Shown here piece after piece: positions 26,443-35,294 of a stretch of DNA of 61,384 bases (positions are counted from its first letter, which is position 1; the number at the start of each line of letters is the position of its first letter). The translations under genes were made by a program, and so were the position numbers. The DNA lies in NCBI GenBank assembly GCA_026710825.1, contig JAPOQH010000083.1:1-61384 (forward strand), in the 5' to 3' direction. The stretch comes from Chloroflexota bacterium. GTDB lineage: Bacteria; Chloroflexota; Dehalococcoidia; Lucifugimonadales; UBA3495. The notes under the pieces were generated by a model. The model did not search any database and had not been told where the DNA came from. It saw nothing but the letters and a program-made list of their open reading frames with translations.

Positions 26443-26880
26443 TCAGTAGTGGCGCAACTCCACCACGTTGTTGTCCGGGTCATAGATGTACAGCGATATG
26501 CCGTCGCCGTGCGAACCCCAGCGCTTGCCGGGCCCGGCCTGGATCTCTACGCCCAAGTCCTCGAACCTCTCCTTCAACTCTTCCATGTCCGTATAGTCGA
26601 TGACCATGCAGAAATGGTCCTGGTTGCGGGGGCCGTCCTTGTCAAAGGCATAATTGTCCGATGCGAAGAAGTCGATGATGGTGTCGGCGTTCAGCCGCGC
26701 CGATGGGAATCGCACCTCTCCGGCGCGCCACTGCTCCACGCGCTCGGCCTGCATGCCCAAAACCTCGGTGTAGAACCGCAGCGATTCCTCCACGTCCTTG
26801 GTCCGCAGGACGATGTGGTCCATCTCCGTAATCTTGACCAACGGCTTGGTCAATCGCTCAAACTTGGTCACTGTAGCCAT
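26443..26880 (-). CDS. VOC superfamily (glyoxalase/dioxygenase-fold) protein
   Basis: A 145-residue protein with paired beta-alpha-beta modules. Likely metal ligands are His22 (MDHIVLRTKDV), His89 (QDHFCM) and Glu141 (VVELRHY); YDPDNNVVELRHY is the typical C-terminal signature. A lyase, dioxygenase or resistance role is all possible. The start at 26880 is preferred because CCAGGAGGGCC lies just upstream, and the frame extension has no conserved content. Confidence 0.85.
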   Translation of the reverse strand: MATVTKFERLTKPLVKITEMDHIVLRTKDVEESLRFYTEVLGMQAERVEQWRAGEVRFPSARLNADTIIDFFASDNYAFDKDGPRNQDHFCMVIDYTDMEELKERFEDLGVEIQAGPGKRWGSHGDGISLYIYDPDNNVVELRHY

Positions 26881-27072
26881 GGTGGCCCTCCTGGATGGTG
26901 TAACTCTCTGAAAGCCCTGTGGTTCCGCATTATATGGCCGCGCCCTTACCGTTGTCATCCGCGTCCATTCGTCCGTGAACTGTCATGGCCTACGCAACGC
27001 GGCAATCTCGTCGCTCGCGGGATGATCCTGGAGTCAACGAACCGCCCCAGCCGCCATTCCGACCGCCCCCAT

Positions 27073-27101
27073 CGTCATTCCGACCTTGAGCCGGAATCCA
27101 G
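27073..27101. repeat. repeat family 3, copy 4
   Basis: CGTCATTCCGACC left part and GGAATCCAG right part. Confidence 0.65.
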
Positions 27102-27127
27102 CGTAGCAATCCAAATGGTCTTCCTTC

Positions 27128-27155
27128 GTAGGAGCGAGGCATGCCTCGCCCCCAC
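27128..27155. repeat. palindromic repeat family 1, variant core AGGCATGCCT
   Basis: The core is palindromic although both halves differ from the AATAATCATT type, again preserving pairing. Confidence 0.65.
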
Positions 27156-27696
27156 CCACGCCGAAAACATCCAAAGCCCCGTGATCCAGTGACACTTCAC
27201 CCTTGCTCCCACCTTCCACGCATCCTTACCATCTAACTGTCCAACAACTATCCAACCCGTCGCCCAACCTCAGGCCCGTCCCAGGCCCAACTCCAAACGC
27301 CGGTCTCCCAAACCCTCCCATCCGCCCGCCAAAACCATCGATATCGCCCCCAAAACCGTCCTTGACGCCCCCATTTACCCCCACGTCCCGCCCAATCGTC
27401 CTACTCAAACGATCAGAAATGAGCGGAAATGAGCGGCATACTCAAAAAATCGCCGCCATCTCATCCCAATCCCGTCTATCCTGTACATCCATGCAAAACC
27501 CCCCAGCCTACGTCATCGGGCGCATCGCTCATGCCGGCTTCCGCCCCGCGCCGTGGTGACGGTTCAGCGGTTCAGACCGGCAATCGAAAGGCCCGGGCAT
27601 CCATACAGGCTCGTGTTGACGAACGCCCCCGTTTTGCGGAACATGCGGTTATCGAACACACCCGCTCCGGAACCGCTCCAGTCAAGGAGATAAAAA

Positions 27697-28692
27697 ATGC
27701 CCACCAACACAACGATCTACATTGGGATGCACGACGGAGTTTGCGCTGTCAGCAGCGATGACGGCGGTAAATCCTGGCGGCAGGGCCCCGTAACCGAATT
27801 GGCCCACGCCGCCGCTCGGCTGACCGCCAGCCCACTCAACCCGCAGCAGGCCTATCTTGCAGCATATGAGGCCGGCGTTTACCGCACCGACGACGGCGGC
27901 TCAACCTGGCGCCACTTGGATACCTACCCATCGCCATACGCCCACAGCGTCCTGGCCCATACCGAAGAGCGCGACACCATCTACGTCGGCAGCGAGCCCG
28001 CCACCGTGTTCCGGTCCGCAGACGGCGGCGCGACTTGGGACGAATTCGCAGGTTTCCGCGCCGTTCCTGAAGCCTCCGATTGGGGCTTCCACTCACCCAC
28101 TCGCGACTCCCATGTCAGGGATCTGCGTTTCGCTCCCAACGATGCCGCCTGCCTCTACGCCGGCATCGAGGTCGGCGGCATGGTGCGTTCGGATGACGGC
28201 GGGTCCAGTTGGAAGCAACTCCCGGGCCTCAACGACGACATACACTGTGTCCACCTGAGTGGCGCCAATCCCCAGCGTGTGTACGTTGCCACCGCCCGCG
28301 CCCCCTACCGCTCCGACGATAGCGGCAACCACTGGGAGCAGATCAACGCCGGCCTGGACCGCCGCTACACCCTGCACATCGCCGCATCTCCCGACGATGC
28401 CGACGTGGTGCTGGTAACCGTTTCCGAAAACGCCCGCCGCCTCAACCCGCAGTTCTATCGTTCCACCGACGCCGGCAAAACCTGGACGCTGGTGGACGGC
28501 CTCGGAGAGGGCGAAAACCCCGAAGACATGGTGGTCGCCTTCGATTGGGACCCGAGCGAGCCCAACACGGTATACGCCGGCACCGATGGCGGCAGCCTTT
28601 TCAGCAGCGCGGATCGCGGCGCAACTTGGCAGAAACTACCCGTCCAACTACCCACCGTAGCCGTGGGAGCGTTGGCTGTATCCTCCGACTGA
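27697..28692 (+). CDS. Asp-box (BNR/VPS10-like) beta-propeller protein
   Basis: A 331-residue protein with repeated Asp boxes of the S/T-x-D-x-G-x-x-W type: SSDDGGKSW, RTDDGGSTW, RSADGGATW, RSDDGGSSW, RSDDSGNHW, RSTDAGKTW and SSADRGATW. Seven repeats suit a six- to seven-bladed propeller as in sialidases, Ycf48 and sortilin-type domains. No signal peptide or catalytic residues of sialidases are evident, so this may be a cytosolic or non-classically exported scaffold, or a sensor-like protein. AAGGAGA lies before the start. Confidence 0.85.
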   Translation: MPTNTTIYIGMHDGVCAVSSDDGGKSWRQGPVTELAHAAARLTASPLNPQQAYLAAYEAGVYRTDDGGSTWRHLDTYPSPYAHSVLAHTEERDTIYVGSEPATVFRSADGGATWDEFAGFRAVPEASDWGFHSPTRDSHVRDLRFAPNDAACLYAGIEVGGMVRSDDGGSSWKQLPGLNDDIHCVHLSGANPQRVYVATARAPYRSDDSGNHWEQINAGLDRRYTLHIAASPDDADVVLVTVSENARRLNPQFYRSTDAGKTWTLVDGLGEGENPEDMVVAFDWDPSEPNTVYAGTDGGSLFSSADRGATWQKLPVQLPTVAVGALAVSSD

Positions 28693-28737
28693 TCGTCGTC
28701 CTGCGCGTGTCTGATCGGCCGTAGCAGCCAGAACCCG

Positions 28738-28765
28738 GTAGGGGCGAATAATCATTCGCCCCTAC
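28738..28765. repeat. palindromic repeat family 1, perfect copy
   Basis: Outer arms GTAGGGGCGA and TCGCCCCTAC, core AATAATCATT, in the gap between converging genes. Confidence 0.85.
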
Positions 28766-28820
28766 ACCGACGGCGATATGCACGCGGACACCACGACCGA
28801 ACAACAACGCCGTCGACGCC

Positions 28821-29264
28821 TTACCACCGCATCCCCGCCTCCCGCTCTTGCAGAACCTCGCCGAACAGCGTCAGCACCTGGTCGACCTGCAATACAACGA
28901 TCGCACCCTGGCTGTCCTGCAAATAGCGTTCGTTCACCAACCCGGATTCCAGGAGAAGGTCGATCATCTCCTCGAATACCGGCCCGTCGCGGTACACGCT
29001 GGCGGTGCACCGGAACTTCCAGCCCGCATCCTGCTCCGTGTTGCGGAACAACACGATCACCTTTGGATTCTCCTCGATGTGATCCAGCGGGTTGCGCCCC
29101 GTGCGGTCCCGATAGATCAGCCGGTCGTCGCCCACGGTCAAAACCGTCCCGATGTACCCGCAGTTCGGCGTCCCATCGCTCGCCGCCGTCCCCACGATGC
29201 ACGGATACCCGTCGTCCCGCGCCCGGTTGATCAGCCGTGCCATTTCATCCGTAAGTTGTATCAT
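28821..29264 (-). CDS. PPOX-class FMN-binding protein
   Basis: A 147-residue split-barrel protein. DGYPCIVGTAASDGTPNCGYIG and NPLDHIEENPKVIVLFRN are the FMN-binding beta-barrel blocks of pyridoxamine-5'-phosphate-oxidase-like proteins, followed by GWKFRCTASVYRDGPVF. The start at 29264 follows GGAGGG and is preferred over the upstream ATG, 15 codons earlier. Substrate unknown. It neighbours the DUF1971-globin gene on the opposite strand. Confidence 0.82.
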   Translation of the reverse strand: MIQLTDEMARLINRARDDGYPCIVGTAASDGTPNCGYIGTVLTVGDDRLIYRDRTGRNPLDHIEENPKVIVLFRNTEQDAGWKFRCTASVYRDGPVFEEMIDLLLESGLVNERYLQDSQGAIVVLQVDQVLTLFGEVLQEREAGMRW

Positions 29265-29431
29265 TCCATCCCTCCGCCAAAACGCGCGTATCCCGGCTGG
29301 GTCAATCACCCTGCCCCTTCTCCTAGGTTGGTCTGTGCGGTCAGTCTGTCGCTGATTATAACCACGGGCTCCGGTGGCTCCGAGGTGCCGGGTGGTACTA
29401 TGCTACCAACGGTCAGCAAGGGGGATAGCAA

Positions 29432-30142
29432 ATGATGATTGAACGACTACCACAGGGACTGGTTCCTGGCGGCAGCTCGCTCACATTCAACGAGGAAACG
29501 ATCCCCGACGCTCTGAAAGCCGAGCACAAACTGGCTGCCGGACGCTGGGGAGTGCTCCATGTGTTCGACGGCCAACTGCATTACGTGAATCTTGAGACCG
29601 GTGCGGAGCGTGCCGTCAGTGCGCCCGACCTGGTGGTCATACCCCCGCAACTGCCCCACCGCGTGTCGATCAACGGCCCCGTGCAGTGTCACATTGACTT
29701 TTTCCGAGAACCGGATGCGGACCACGCGATGCGTACCCCGGGCGAATTCGCGGGCGAGGATGTGCGCCGAAGCTTCGACCGGTGCGATGCCACCGGTGGC
29801 TTTGCGGAAATTTTCTACAACCTGTTTTTGGACTCCTCGCCTGAAGTCCCGGGTTACTTCGCGGACACGGATTTCGACGAACAACGCCGTGTGCTCCGGG
29901 ACTCGGTGCACATGATGGTCACCCACGACGTGTCGGAGCCCAGGATGCGCGAAATGCTGGACCAGCTTGGTCGGGCGCACAACCGCGAGGCGCACAACGT
30001 CTTGCCGCGCCTTTACGAACTGTGGCTGGACTGCGTTTGCGAGACCGCCACGTTATTGGATTCGGAGTGGGACGCCGACCTGGAACGGAAGTGGAGAGTG
30101 CACCTGCGTCCCGGTCTGCAGATCATCATGGCCGCCTATTAG
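29432..30142 (+). CDS. DUF1971 (TehB/YeaR-like cupin) fused to a globin domain
   Basis: A 236-residue two-domain protein. Residues 5-93 match DUF1971 of YeaR and the TehB N-terminus (LPQGLVPGGSSLTFN, TIPDALKAEH, AGRWGVLHVFDGQLHY, VVIPPQLPHRVS). Residues 121-236 show a globin fold: Phe128-Tyr129 (B10 Tyr) in FAEIFYNLFLD, a LGRAH block with His183 as the likely proximal haem ligand, and an aromatic tail ending RKWRVHL. Known: yeaR is nitrate/NO-responsive and globins detoxify NO or bind O2. Inference: a haem-based NO, nitrite or oxidant response protein. A GGGGG site precedes the start; a second ATG follows at 29435. The fusion is unusual and the globin call is by eye. Confidence 0.7.
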   Translation: MMIERLPQGLVPGGSSLTFNEETIPDALKAEHKLAAGRWGVLHVFDGQLHYVNLETGAERAVSAPDLVVIPPQLPHRVSINGPVQCHIDFFREPDADHAMRTPGEFAGEDVRRSFDRCDATGGFAEIFYNLFLDSSPEVPGYFADTDFDEQRRVLRDSVHMMVTHDVSEPRMREMLDQLGRAHNREAHNVLPRLYELWLDCVCETATLLDSEWDADLERKWRVHLRPGLQIIMAAY

Positions 30143-30194
30143 GTCAGACGGCGGCCGGGAATCGCAGCGGAGTAACGCCCCTCACCGTGTCCTC

Positions 30195-31310
30195 CTACGC
30201 CATCACCCGCCGGAAGTAGTCCAGCGCGTTCCCGCCCACGATCTTCAGCACGTCCTCGTCCCCGTGTCCCCGCCGGATCAACCCGCGCACGATGTTCTTG
30301 CCGTCCGCCGGCGACTCCAGCCCGTTGAGATACGGCGCGGGCAGTTGGTCCGGCGTCCGCCCCATCATCACGCGGTGGAACCCCACGTGGTCGCCCACCG
30401 TGGTATCCGTCCCGATGCCGACGTGATCAACGCCCACCAGGTTCACCATGTAGTCATAGTGGTCCAGCACGCACTCGATGTCCTGCTCCGGATCGTCGCT
30501 GAGCGAGTTGGGCACCGCCGTAATGCACACCAGCCCGCCTTTTTGCACGCATGCCAGCAGCTCCTCGTCCGTGCGCGTCCGTCCGTTGGGCCGCAGCGTG
30601 TAGGACGCGTTGTGGCTGAACACCGTGGGCGCGCGCGAGACCTCAATCGCGTCCATCGCGGTCGGCGTCGACGCGTGGGACAGGTCCACCGCCATTCCCA
30701 GGTCGTTCATGCGATGCACCACCTCGACGCCGAACGCGCTCAGCCCGCCCGGGTTGCGCTCCTGCTGCCCGTCGCCGATGTAGTTCCGGCGGTTGTAGGT
30801 GATGCCGGCCAGACGCACCCCCATGCCGAACAGCGCGTTCACCCGCTCGATGTGGTTGCCGATCGGCAGATGCTCCAGCGTCGGCATGAACCCCACCTTG
30901 CCCTGCTGCCGCGCCGATAGTATTTCGTCAGCGTTGCCCACGCGCACCACGTCGTCCTGCGACGCGACGTCCGCCAGCATCCCGCCGACCTCCGCCGCGA
31001 TGTCGTCATATTCCACGAACGACATATCCGACACCTTGTACAGCGCGGTGAAAAAGTTGGACGTGGTCACCGCGCTCCAACCGCCGGCGACGGCGGCCTG
31101 GTATCCCCACTCGAACCGGTTCGCCGAGCGCAGGAATTCAATGAACCCGTCCATCGACTCGGGCAGCACGAACGGGTGCTGGTGAACGTCGATCATCACC
31201 GCCTGGTCCATAATCCGCTCGAACCGCGTTTCCTCATCCAGGCTCAGCGGCACGACGGACGACGGCACGCGCCCCACCTGCGCCGACATGGGAAAGTTGT
31301 GGGTCGTCAT
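30195..31310 (-). CDS. membrane-dipeptidase-like (renal dipeptidase, M19) enzyme
   Basis: A 371-residue TIM-barrel metallopeptidase relative. IDVHQHPF near 40-47 supplies the first metal His pair; AVDLSHAS and FSHNASYTLRPNGRTRTDEEL give later ligands; GIGTDTTVGDHVG is the C-terminal conserved block. The M19 family cleaves dipeptides including D-amino-acid forms; homologous barrels act on other amides. No signal peptide is seen. GGAGG precedes the ATG. Not enough is visible to choose a substrate. Confidence 0.85.
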   Translation of the reverse strand: MTTHNFPMSAQVGRVPSSVVPLSLDEETRFERIMDQAVMIDVHQHPFVLPESMDGFIEFLRSANRFEWGYQAAVAGGWSAVTTSNFFTALYKVSDMSFVEYDDIAAEVGGMLADVASQDDVVRVGNADEILSARQQGKVGFMPTLEHLPIGNHIERVNALFGMGVRLAGITYNRRNYIGDGQQERNPGGLSAFGVEVVHRMNDLGMAVDLSHASTPTAMDAIEVSRAPTVFSHNASYTLRPNGRTRTDEELLACVQKGGLVCITAVPNSLSDDPEQDIECVLDHYDYMVNLVGVDHVGIGTDTTVGDHVGFHRVMMGRTPDQLPAPYLNGLESPADGKNIVRGLIRRGHGDEDVLKIVGGNALDYFRRVMA

Positions 31311-31399
31311 CAGATATTCCTCCAGCAGTCCGTCAACTCAACTGTATTCTGAATCATAACCATGCCGCCGAGCAGCCCGTGTTCTTAGGAAAACCTGCC

Positions 31400-31425
31400 T
31401 ATAATGTGAGTTCGCCACACATTAT
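31400..31425 (+). promoter_or_regulatory. promoter -10 overlapping an operator-like palindrome
   Basis: TATAAT at 31400-31405, followed by arms ATAATGTG (31401-31408) and CACATTAT (31418-31425), a perfect 8-bp inverted repeat 20 bases before the nuclease-like gene. A repressor binding here would cover the -10. Confidence 0.5.
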
Positions 31426-31446
31426 TGCACACTATGGAGCAACACT

Positions 31447-32517
31447 ATGAAGATCGAAATTGGAGAATCGCTCTGTTACTCCTACTTGCGGCACGTCAAA
31501 GGATGCTGGCTGGTCCAAACCAACTGGAAAGCGTCCGAACATTGGACCAAGTGCAAAACCGATGGGGAACTGGAAGCCATGTTCATGGAGATGCGCCAGC
31601 GGTTCGATCTCGGCGGCAACGTTTTCAAGCAAACTGCCACCGTCGGCCAATTCATGCAGCAAGGTGAGATCGACGTGATGGGCATCGACCAGCACGGCGG
31701 TGTTCATGTTATGGACGTCGCGTTCCACGAAGCGGGTTTGAACTACGGCGGCGGAGTTGCCAACCGCGTACTTAAGAAATTGCTGCGCGCATTGGTGCTA
31801 CTGTCGGCTTACCATCCTCAGCAAAGCCCGCTTCATATCTATTTCGTTTCGCCGAAAGTGCACCGGTCAGTTCAGTCAGCATTGGAAAACGTCTATTCTG
31901 CATTGAGGGAGCAGTACCCAGACACCAATTGGCATCTGATCACCAACGAGAATTTCCACGATCAGGTTCTGCAACAGACGCTGGCAAAGGGCGATTCCGT
32001 AGCTGACACAACCGAGTTGTTTGTCCGTGCTGCCAAGCTACTGAACACCTCGGGCGCAACGTTGGCGCAACCCGCCATTGAGCAAAACGTCCGGCCTCCG
32101 ACCGAGATCCCCATATCCCCACCTCGGACGAGTTCGATATCCTTGCAGGATTTGGTGCGTGGCGTGATGAGAACTCTCTTGGAGGAATGCCCTAATCTGC
32201 TCGACGAATCGGACCTGCAAAAACTGACCGACAATCGATATTGCAGCCGGCAGTTGGCGCTCAAGATCGGCAACCACGGACTGTTGCGTGAACAGCAATA
32301 CGGTCGAGAAACGAATGGCCGTCCCAGGTATTGGCGGGACCTATATGCCGGCAGGTTTTACGTCTGTTCCCAATGGTGGAAAGCTGACCATGTTCATAAC
32401 GCCAACAGCCTGCTGATGTTCCTGGACAGCCTCTCCCGCGCCAAGCCCAACCACCCGGACATCTCGAAGCTCGGTGTTCACGAGGCGCGGCTCCGGGAGT
32501 TTGTGGCAGGAGGATAG
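31447..32517 (+). CDS. PD-(D/E)XK-like fold protein with altered active site
   Basis: A 356-residue protein. Residues 1-110 resemble a restriction-endonuclease core: Glu6 in the first helix, GEIDVMGID with Asp75 in the second strand, then VMDVAFHEAG, where the usual (D/E)-x-K is D-x-A followed by His-Glu. A lysine is therefore missing and catalysis is doubtful or uses His. A helical region follows (about 220-290, LQDLVRGVMRTLLEE), and a C-terminal domain with GRPRYWRDLYAG and several Trp. The operator-like palindrome upstream suggests regulated expression. I cannot name a family. Confidence 0.6.
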   Translation: MKIEIGESLCYSYLRHVKGCWLVQTNWKASEHWTKCKTDGELEAMFMEMRQRFDLGGNVFKQTATVGQFMQQGEIDVMGIDQHGGVHVMDVAFHEAGLNYGGGVANRVLKKLLRALVLLSAYHPQQSPLHIYFVSPKVHRSVQSALENVYSALREQYPDTNWHLITNENFHDQVLQQTLAKGDSVADTTELFVRAAKLLNTSGATLAQPAIEQNVRPPTEIPISPPRTSSISLQDLVRGVMRTLLEECPNLLDESDLQKLTDNRYCSRQLALKIGNHGLLREQQYGRETNGRPRYWRDLYAGRFYVCSQWWKADHVHNANSLLMFLDSLSRAKPNHPDISKLGVHEARLREFVAGG

Positions 32518-32549
32518 CCAAACCACGGTGATGCCAAGTCTGGCGCGCG

Positions 32550-33902
32550 CTACGTCCTAAACAACCCAGTCAATTCGGTGATGTTCTCCAGCCTGTCTAT
32601 CTGCCCCGCCGTGTCAATCGCCCGAGCAACGCCATCATCCCCCAGCGTCGGCCCAGCCAGCGCGCGGAACTTGCCCAGCAGATCCTCCCGAGACGCCGGA
32701 TTGGTCGCGTCCCCACGCTGCGACACCACGCTCGATTCCAGCGAACGCCCGTCGCCCAGATGCACCGCCACCCGCGCCGACGGATAATCGTACCGCCGCA
32801 GGCTCATCTCATCATCGGCGGCCACCTCGACCCGCTGCGCCAGCTGCCTCACCTCGGTGTTGGTCACCTTGTCGGGCAGGAACGCGCTCACGTCCGTCGC
32901 CCCGTGGCACACCGCGGCCGCCACCGCGTACGGTATCGAGAACTTGGCCGCCAGCATGTTGTCCGGCTCCGTTCCTGCCATGATCTGCGCGATGGGCGGC
33001 GCGGTCACCACGATCCGCTCCACGTCGCCCGCCGTGAACGGCGACTCCCGCAGCAGGTCTTCCACCGCGTCCAGCGCCGGGTGGTTGTACAGGCAGCACG
33101 CGTGAAACTTGAAATACCCCTGCTGTATCCTGAAATCGCCGCCGCCCAGCCCGTCCACCACGGCATCGGGATCGAACCCGTCCCCCAGGAACGTTTTGTA
33201 CAAATCCGCCGGCCCGTCGGCAATCGCGGTGTACCCGCACTGGCTCAGGTGCGCCGCCATGATGCCCTGGAATCCTGAACGCCCCGGGTACAAATTCCGT
33301 ACGGTGGCCCCTTCCAGGCATGGCGTCCAGGTATTCGCGGGACTCATCGACATCGCCAGGTTCATCGCCACCTTGGTCTGACCGGCGTCGAATTCCAGCA
33401 GCCGCGCCGTGGCCGCCGCCGTGCCGATGGTGCCCCACGTGCCGTGCGAGTGCACCTCCGCCTTGACCTCCGTCGCCGTCCCAACCCGCGAGATCACTTC
33501 GTACCCCAGGATGATCGCCGTCAGCACGTCTCTGCCGCTGCTGCCCAGGTCTTCCCCCACGGCCAGTGCCCCCGGCGTAACGTGAATGGACGGATGCCCG
33601 CCTCCAACGCGGTTCCCCTCGTCCATCTCCAGAGAGACCCCGGCAGTGCCATTCACGAACGTCGCCCAAACCGGCTGCACTCGAAACGGATGCCCGACGA
33701 TACCCGCCTTGCCCGGCCCACTCATCTCAGCGGCCAGCCGCGCGAAATTTGCGTTCTCCTCCAGCCGACTCCCCGCCGTGATCGCCCCCAGCGTGTCTAG
33801 AACCACATCGCGGGCCGCTGCTATGGTGGCCGGCGGCAAATCCTCAAATCGCGTCTCGGCAACAAACTCCGCCAGCCGGTCAAGGTAGTCCTGAGCCATC
33901 AT
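32550..33902 (-). CDS. MmgE/PrpD family protein
   Basis: A 450-residue protein of the 2-methylcitrate-dehydratase-like family. The all-helical N-terminal domain has ARDVVLDTLGAITAGS; GHPFRVQPVWATFVNGTAGVSLEMDEGN near 80-108 and GGGHPSIHVTPGALAVGEDL near 110-128 are signature blocks; FKFHACCLYNHPALDAVEDLL near 268 is the second. Members dehydrate tricarboxylic acids or catalyse cis-aconitate decarboxylation; several SAR202-type genomes carry many paralogues. A GGGAGG site precedes the ATG. Reaction not assignable. Confidence 0.88.
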   Translation of the reverse strand: MMAQDYLDRLAEFVAETRFEDLPPATIAAARDVVLDTLGAITAGSRLEENANFARLAAEMSGPGKAGIVGHPFRVQPVWATFVNGTAGVSLEMDEGNRVGGGHPSIHVTPGALAVGEDLGSSGRDVLTAIILGYEVISRVGTATEVKAEVHSHGTWGTIGTAAATARLLEFDAGQTKVAMNLAMSMSPANTWTPCLEGATVRNLYPGRSGFQGIMAAHLSQCGYTAIADGPADLYKTFLGDGFDPDAVVDGLGGGDFRIQQGYFKFHACCLYNHPALDAVEDLLRESPFTAGDVERIVVTAPPIAQIMAGTEPDNMLAAKFSIPYAVAAAVCHGATDVSAFLPDKVTNTEVRQLAQRVEVAADDEMSLRRYDYPSARVAVHLGDGRSLESSVVSQRGDATNPASREDLLGKFRALAGPTLGDDGVARAIDTAGQIDRLENITELTGLFRT

Positions 33903-33915
33903 AGCCTCCCTTTTC

Positions 33916-33942
33916 TCCGCTCATGGTGAGCCTGTCGAACCA
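33916..33942. repeat. repeat family 2 (TGGTGAGCCTGTCGAACCA), partial copy
   Basis: CCGCTCATGG left arm and the TGTCGAACCA core, lacking the 3' arm. Confidence 0.65.
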
Positions 33943-33948
33943 TCCACC

Positions 33949-33976
33949 GTAGGGGCGAATAATTATTCGCCCCTAC
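33949..33976. repeat. palindromic repeat family 1, perfect arms
   Basis: GTAGGGGCGA and TCGCCCCTAC arms, core AATAATTATT. Confidence 0.85.
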
Positions 33977-34045
33977 ATCTGCCCCCTCTCAACAAATCCT
34001 GTACAACCAGCCAATCCTGTTCATCCCGCTAAAAACGTCCCGCTG

Positions 34046-34930
34046 CTACCGCGTGAAGAACTCATGCAGCAACCGGTATGCATCGTCCGGCAACTCCTCG
34101 GCGATGTAGTGGCCGGACGGCAGCGACTGTCCCTCCACATTGTTGGAGTAGTTGCGCCAAACGCCCAGCACGTCCTGAGTGCGGCCGACGAACCCGCGGT
34201 CGCTCCACAACGCCAGGTGCGGGCAGTTCACCTTGTTGTCGAAATCTTCCTCATCGTGCTCCAGGTCGATGCTCGCGCCCGCCCGGTAGTCCTCGCACGC
34301 CCCGTGAATGGCCATCGGATTGCTGAAGCACCGCACGTATTCCTCCACGGCCTCCGATGGAAACACCTCCTCGGCGTTCCGCTCCCGCATGAACCGCGAC
34401 CGTATGTAGTAGTCGGGGTCCGCGCCGATAACCCGCTCGGGGAAGTCATAAGCCTGGATCAGGAAGAACCAGTGATACGTGTTGGTCGCCATCTCCTTGT
34501 CCACGATGCTGAACATGTGGCGCGTCGGCACAATATCCAGCGTCGCCAGCCGCAGCACCCGCTCCGGATGGTCCTTGGTCAGCCGGTGCGCGCACCGCGC
34601 TCCCCGGTCGTGGCTCCCCAGGAAGAACGTCTCAAACCCCAGGTTGGACATCGCGTCCACCAAATCCTGCGCCATCGCCCGCTTGGAGTGATTGAAGTGG
34701 TCGGCGCTGCCCTGCGGCTTGCCGCTGTCGCCGTATCCCCGCAGATCGGCGCAGACAACCGTGAAGTCCTCCGCCAGCCGCGGCGCAATCTTGTGCCACA
34801 TGGTATGGGTCTGCGGATACCCGTGCAGCAGCAGCAGGGGCGGCCCGCTCCCACCCTTCACCAGGTTCACGATCTCGCCGCTCCCGGCCTCAATCTGCAT
34901 CCGCTCAAACCCTTCAAACAAAGCCATCAT
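34046..34930 (-). CDS. fluoroacetate/haloacetate dehalogenase-like alpha/beta hydrolase
   Basis: A 294-residue alpha/beta-hydrolase with Asp, not Ser, at the elbow: GSHDRGAR with Asp108. Comparing from memory with Rhodopseudomonas fluoroacetate dehalogenase, the residues line up: nucleophile Asp108, Arg109 and Arg112 for the carboxylate, Asp132, His153-Trp154 and Tyr215 for the halide, and base His274 (GHYIAEE). All are present, with an offset of 2 to 6 residues. Known role: hydrolytic removal of F or Cl from haloacetates to give glycolate. Epoxide hydrolase is the main alternative. The start is one of two adjacent ATGs behind GGAGAGG. Confidence 0.8.
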   Translation of the reverse strand: MMALFEGFERMQIEAGSGEIVNLVKGGSGPPLLLLHGYPQTHTMWHKIAPRLAEDFTVVCADLRGYGDSGKPQGSADHFNHSKRAMAQDLVDAMSNLGFETFFLGSHDRGARCAHRLTKDHPERVLRLATLDIVPTRHMFSIVDKEMATNTYHWFFLIQAYDFPERVIGADPDYYIRSRFMRERNAEEVFPSEAVEEYVRCFSNPMAIHGACEDYRAGASIDLEHDEEDFDNKVNCPHLALWSDRGFVGRTQDVLGVWRNYSNNVEGQSLPSGHYIAEELPDDAYRLLHEFFTR

Positions 34931-35045
34931 CCTCTCCTGGTTTCAGTCAGCAAAGTGGTGCAAAGCGCGCATGGCGCTGCGCCCACATAATGCGGGGGCA
35001 ACCCCCCGTTGTAAATACCTCGACGGCCGACCGACCAGCCGCACC

Positions 35046-35294
35046 TCATTCCCCCGGTATCAACCCCGCCGCGACCAGCGCATCCATCAGCGCGTCCCCG
35101 GATATCGCGTGCCGCGCCGTCCATCCGGTGTCGGGCCGATCCGCCGTCCCGCGCGTCCACACCACCAGCACGCCGCCATCCTCGTTCATGCCATCGGGCA
35201 CCGTCGGGCGTTGAATCTGGGTTTTGGACACCATCCCCCACTCCTCGGTGGAGAACATGAACTGGTTGTTGCTGGTGGCTGCGGGTTCGGGCAT
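35046..35294 (-). CDS. small hypothetical protein
   Basis: An 82-residue protein I do not recognise. It has an EEWGMVSK segment, a mid-chain VLVVWTRG strand and a C-terminal ISGDALMDALVAAGLIPGE helix; WTARHAISGD resembles a small alpha/beta module. GGAG lies 7 bases before the ATG, and codon positions look protein-like. No signal peptide or membrane span. It is not in an obvious operon. Confidence 0.6.
   Translation of the reverse strand: MPEPAATSNNQFMFSTEEWGMVSKTQIQRPTVPDGMNEDGGVLVVWTRGTADRPDTGWTARHAISGDALMDALVAAGLIPGE

Larger units (their letters stand above)
26881..27696. other. repeat-bearing spacer, no gene
   Basis: It holds repeat family 3 (27073-27101), a variant palindrome GTAGGAGCGAGGCATGCCTC (27128-27155) and an 'ATCCTGTACATCCATGCAAA' repeat (about 27478-27500). 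No frame is convincing. Confidence 0.55.

Noticed and set aside
34064..34990. 308-residue plus-strand frame over the dehalogenase-like gene
   Set aside because: Shadow; the dehalogenase frame has the complete catalytic set.
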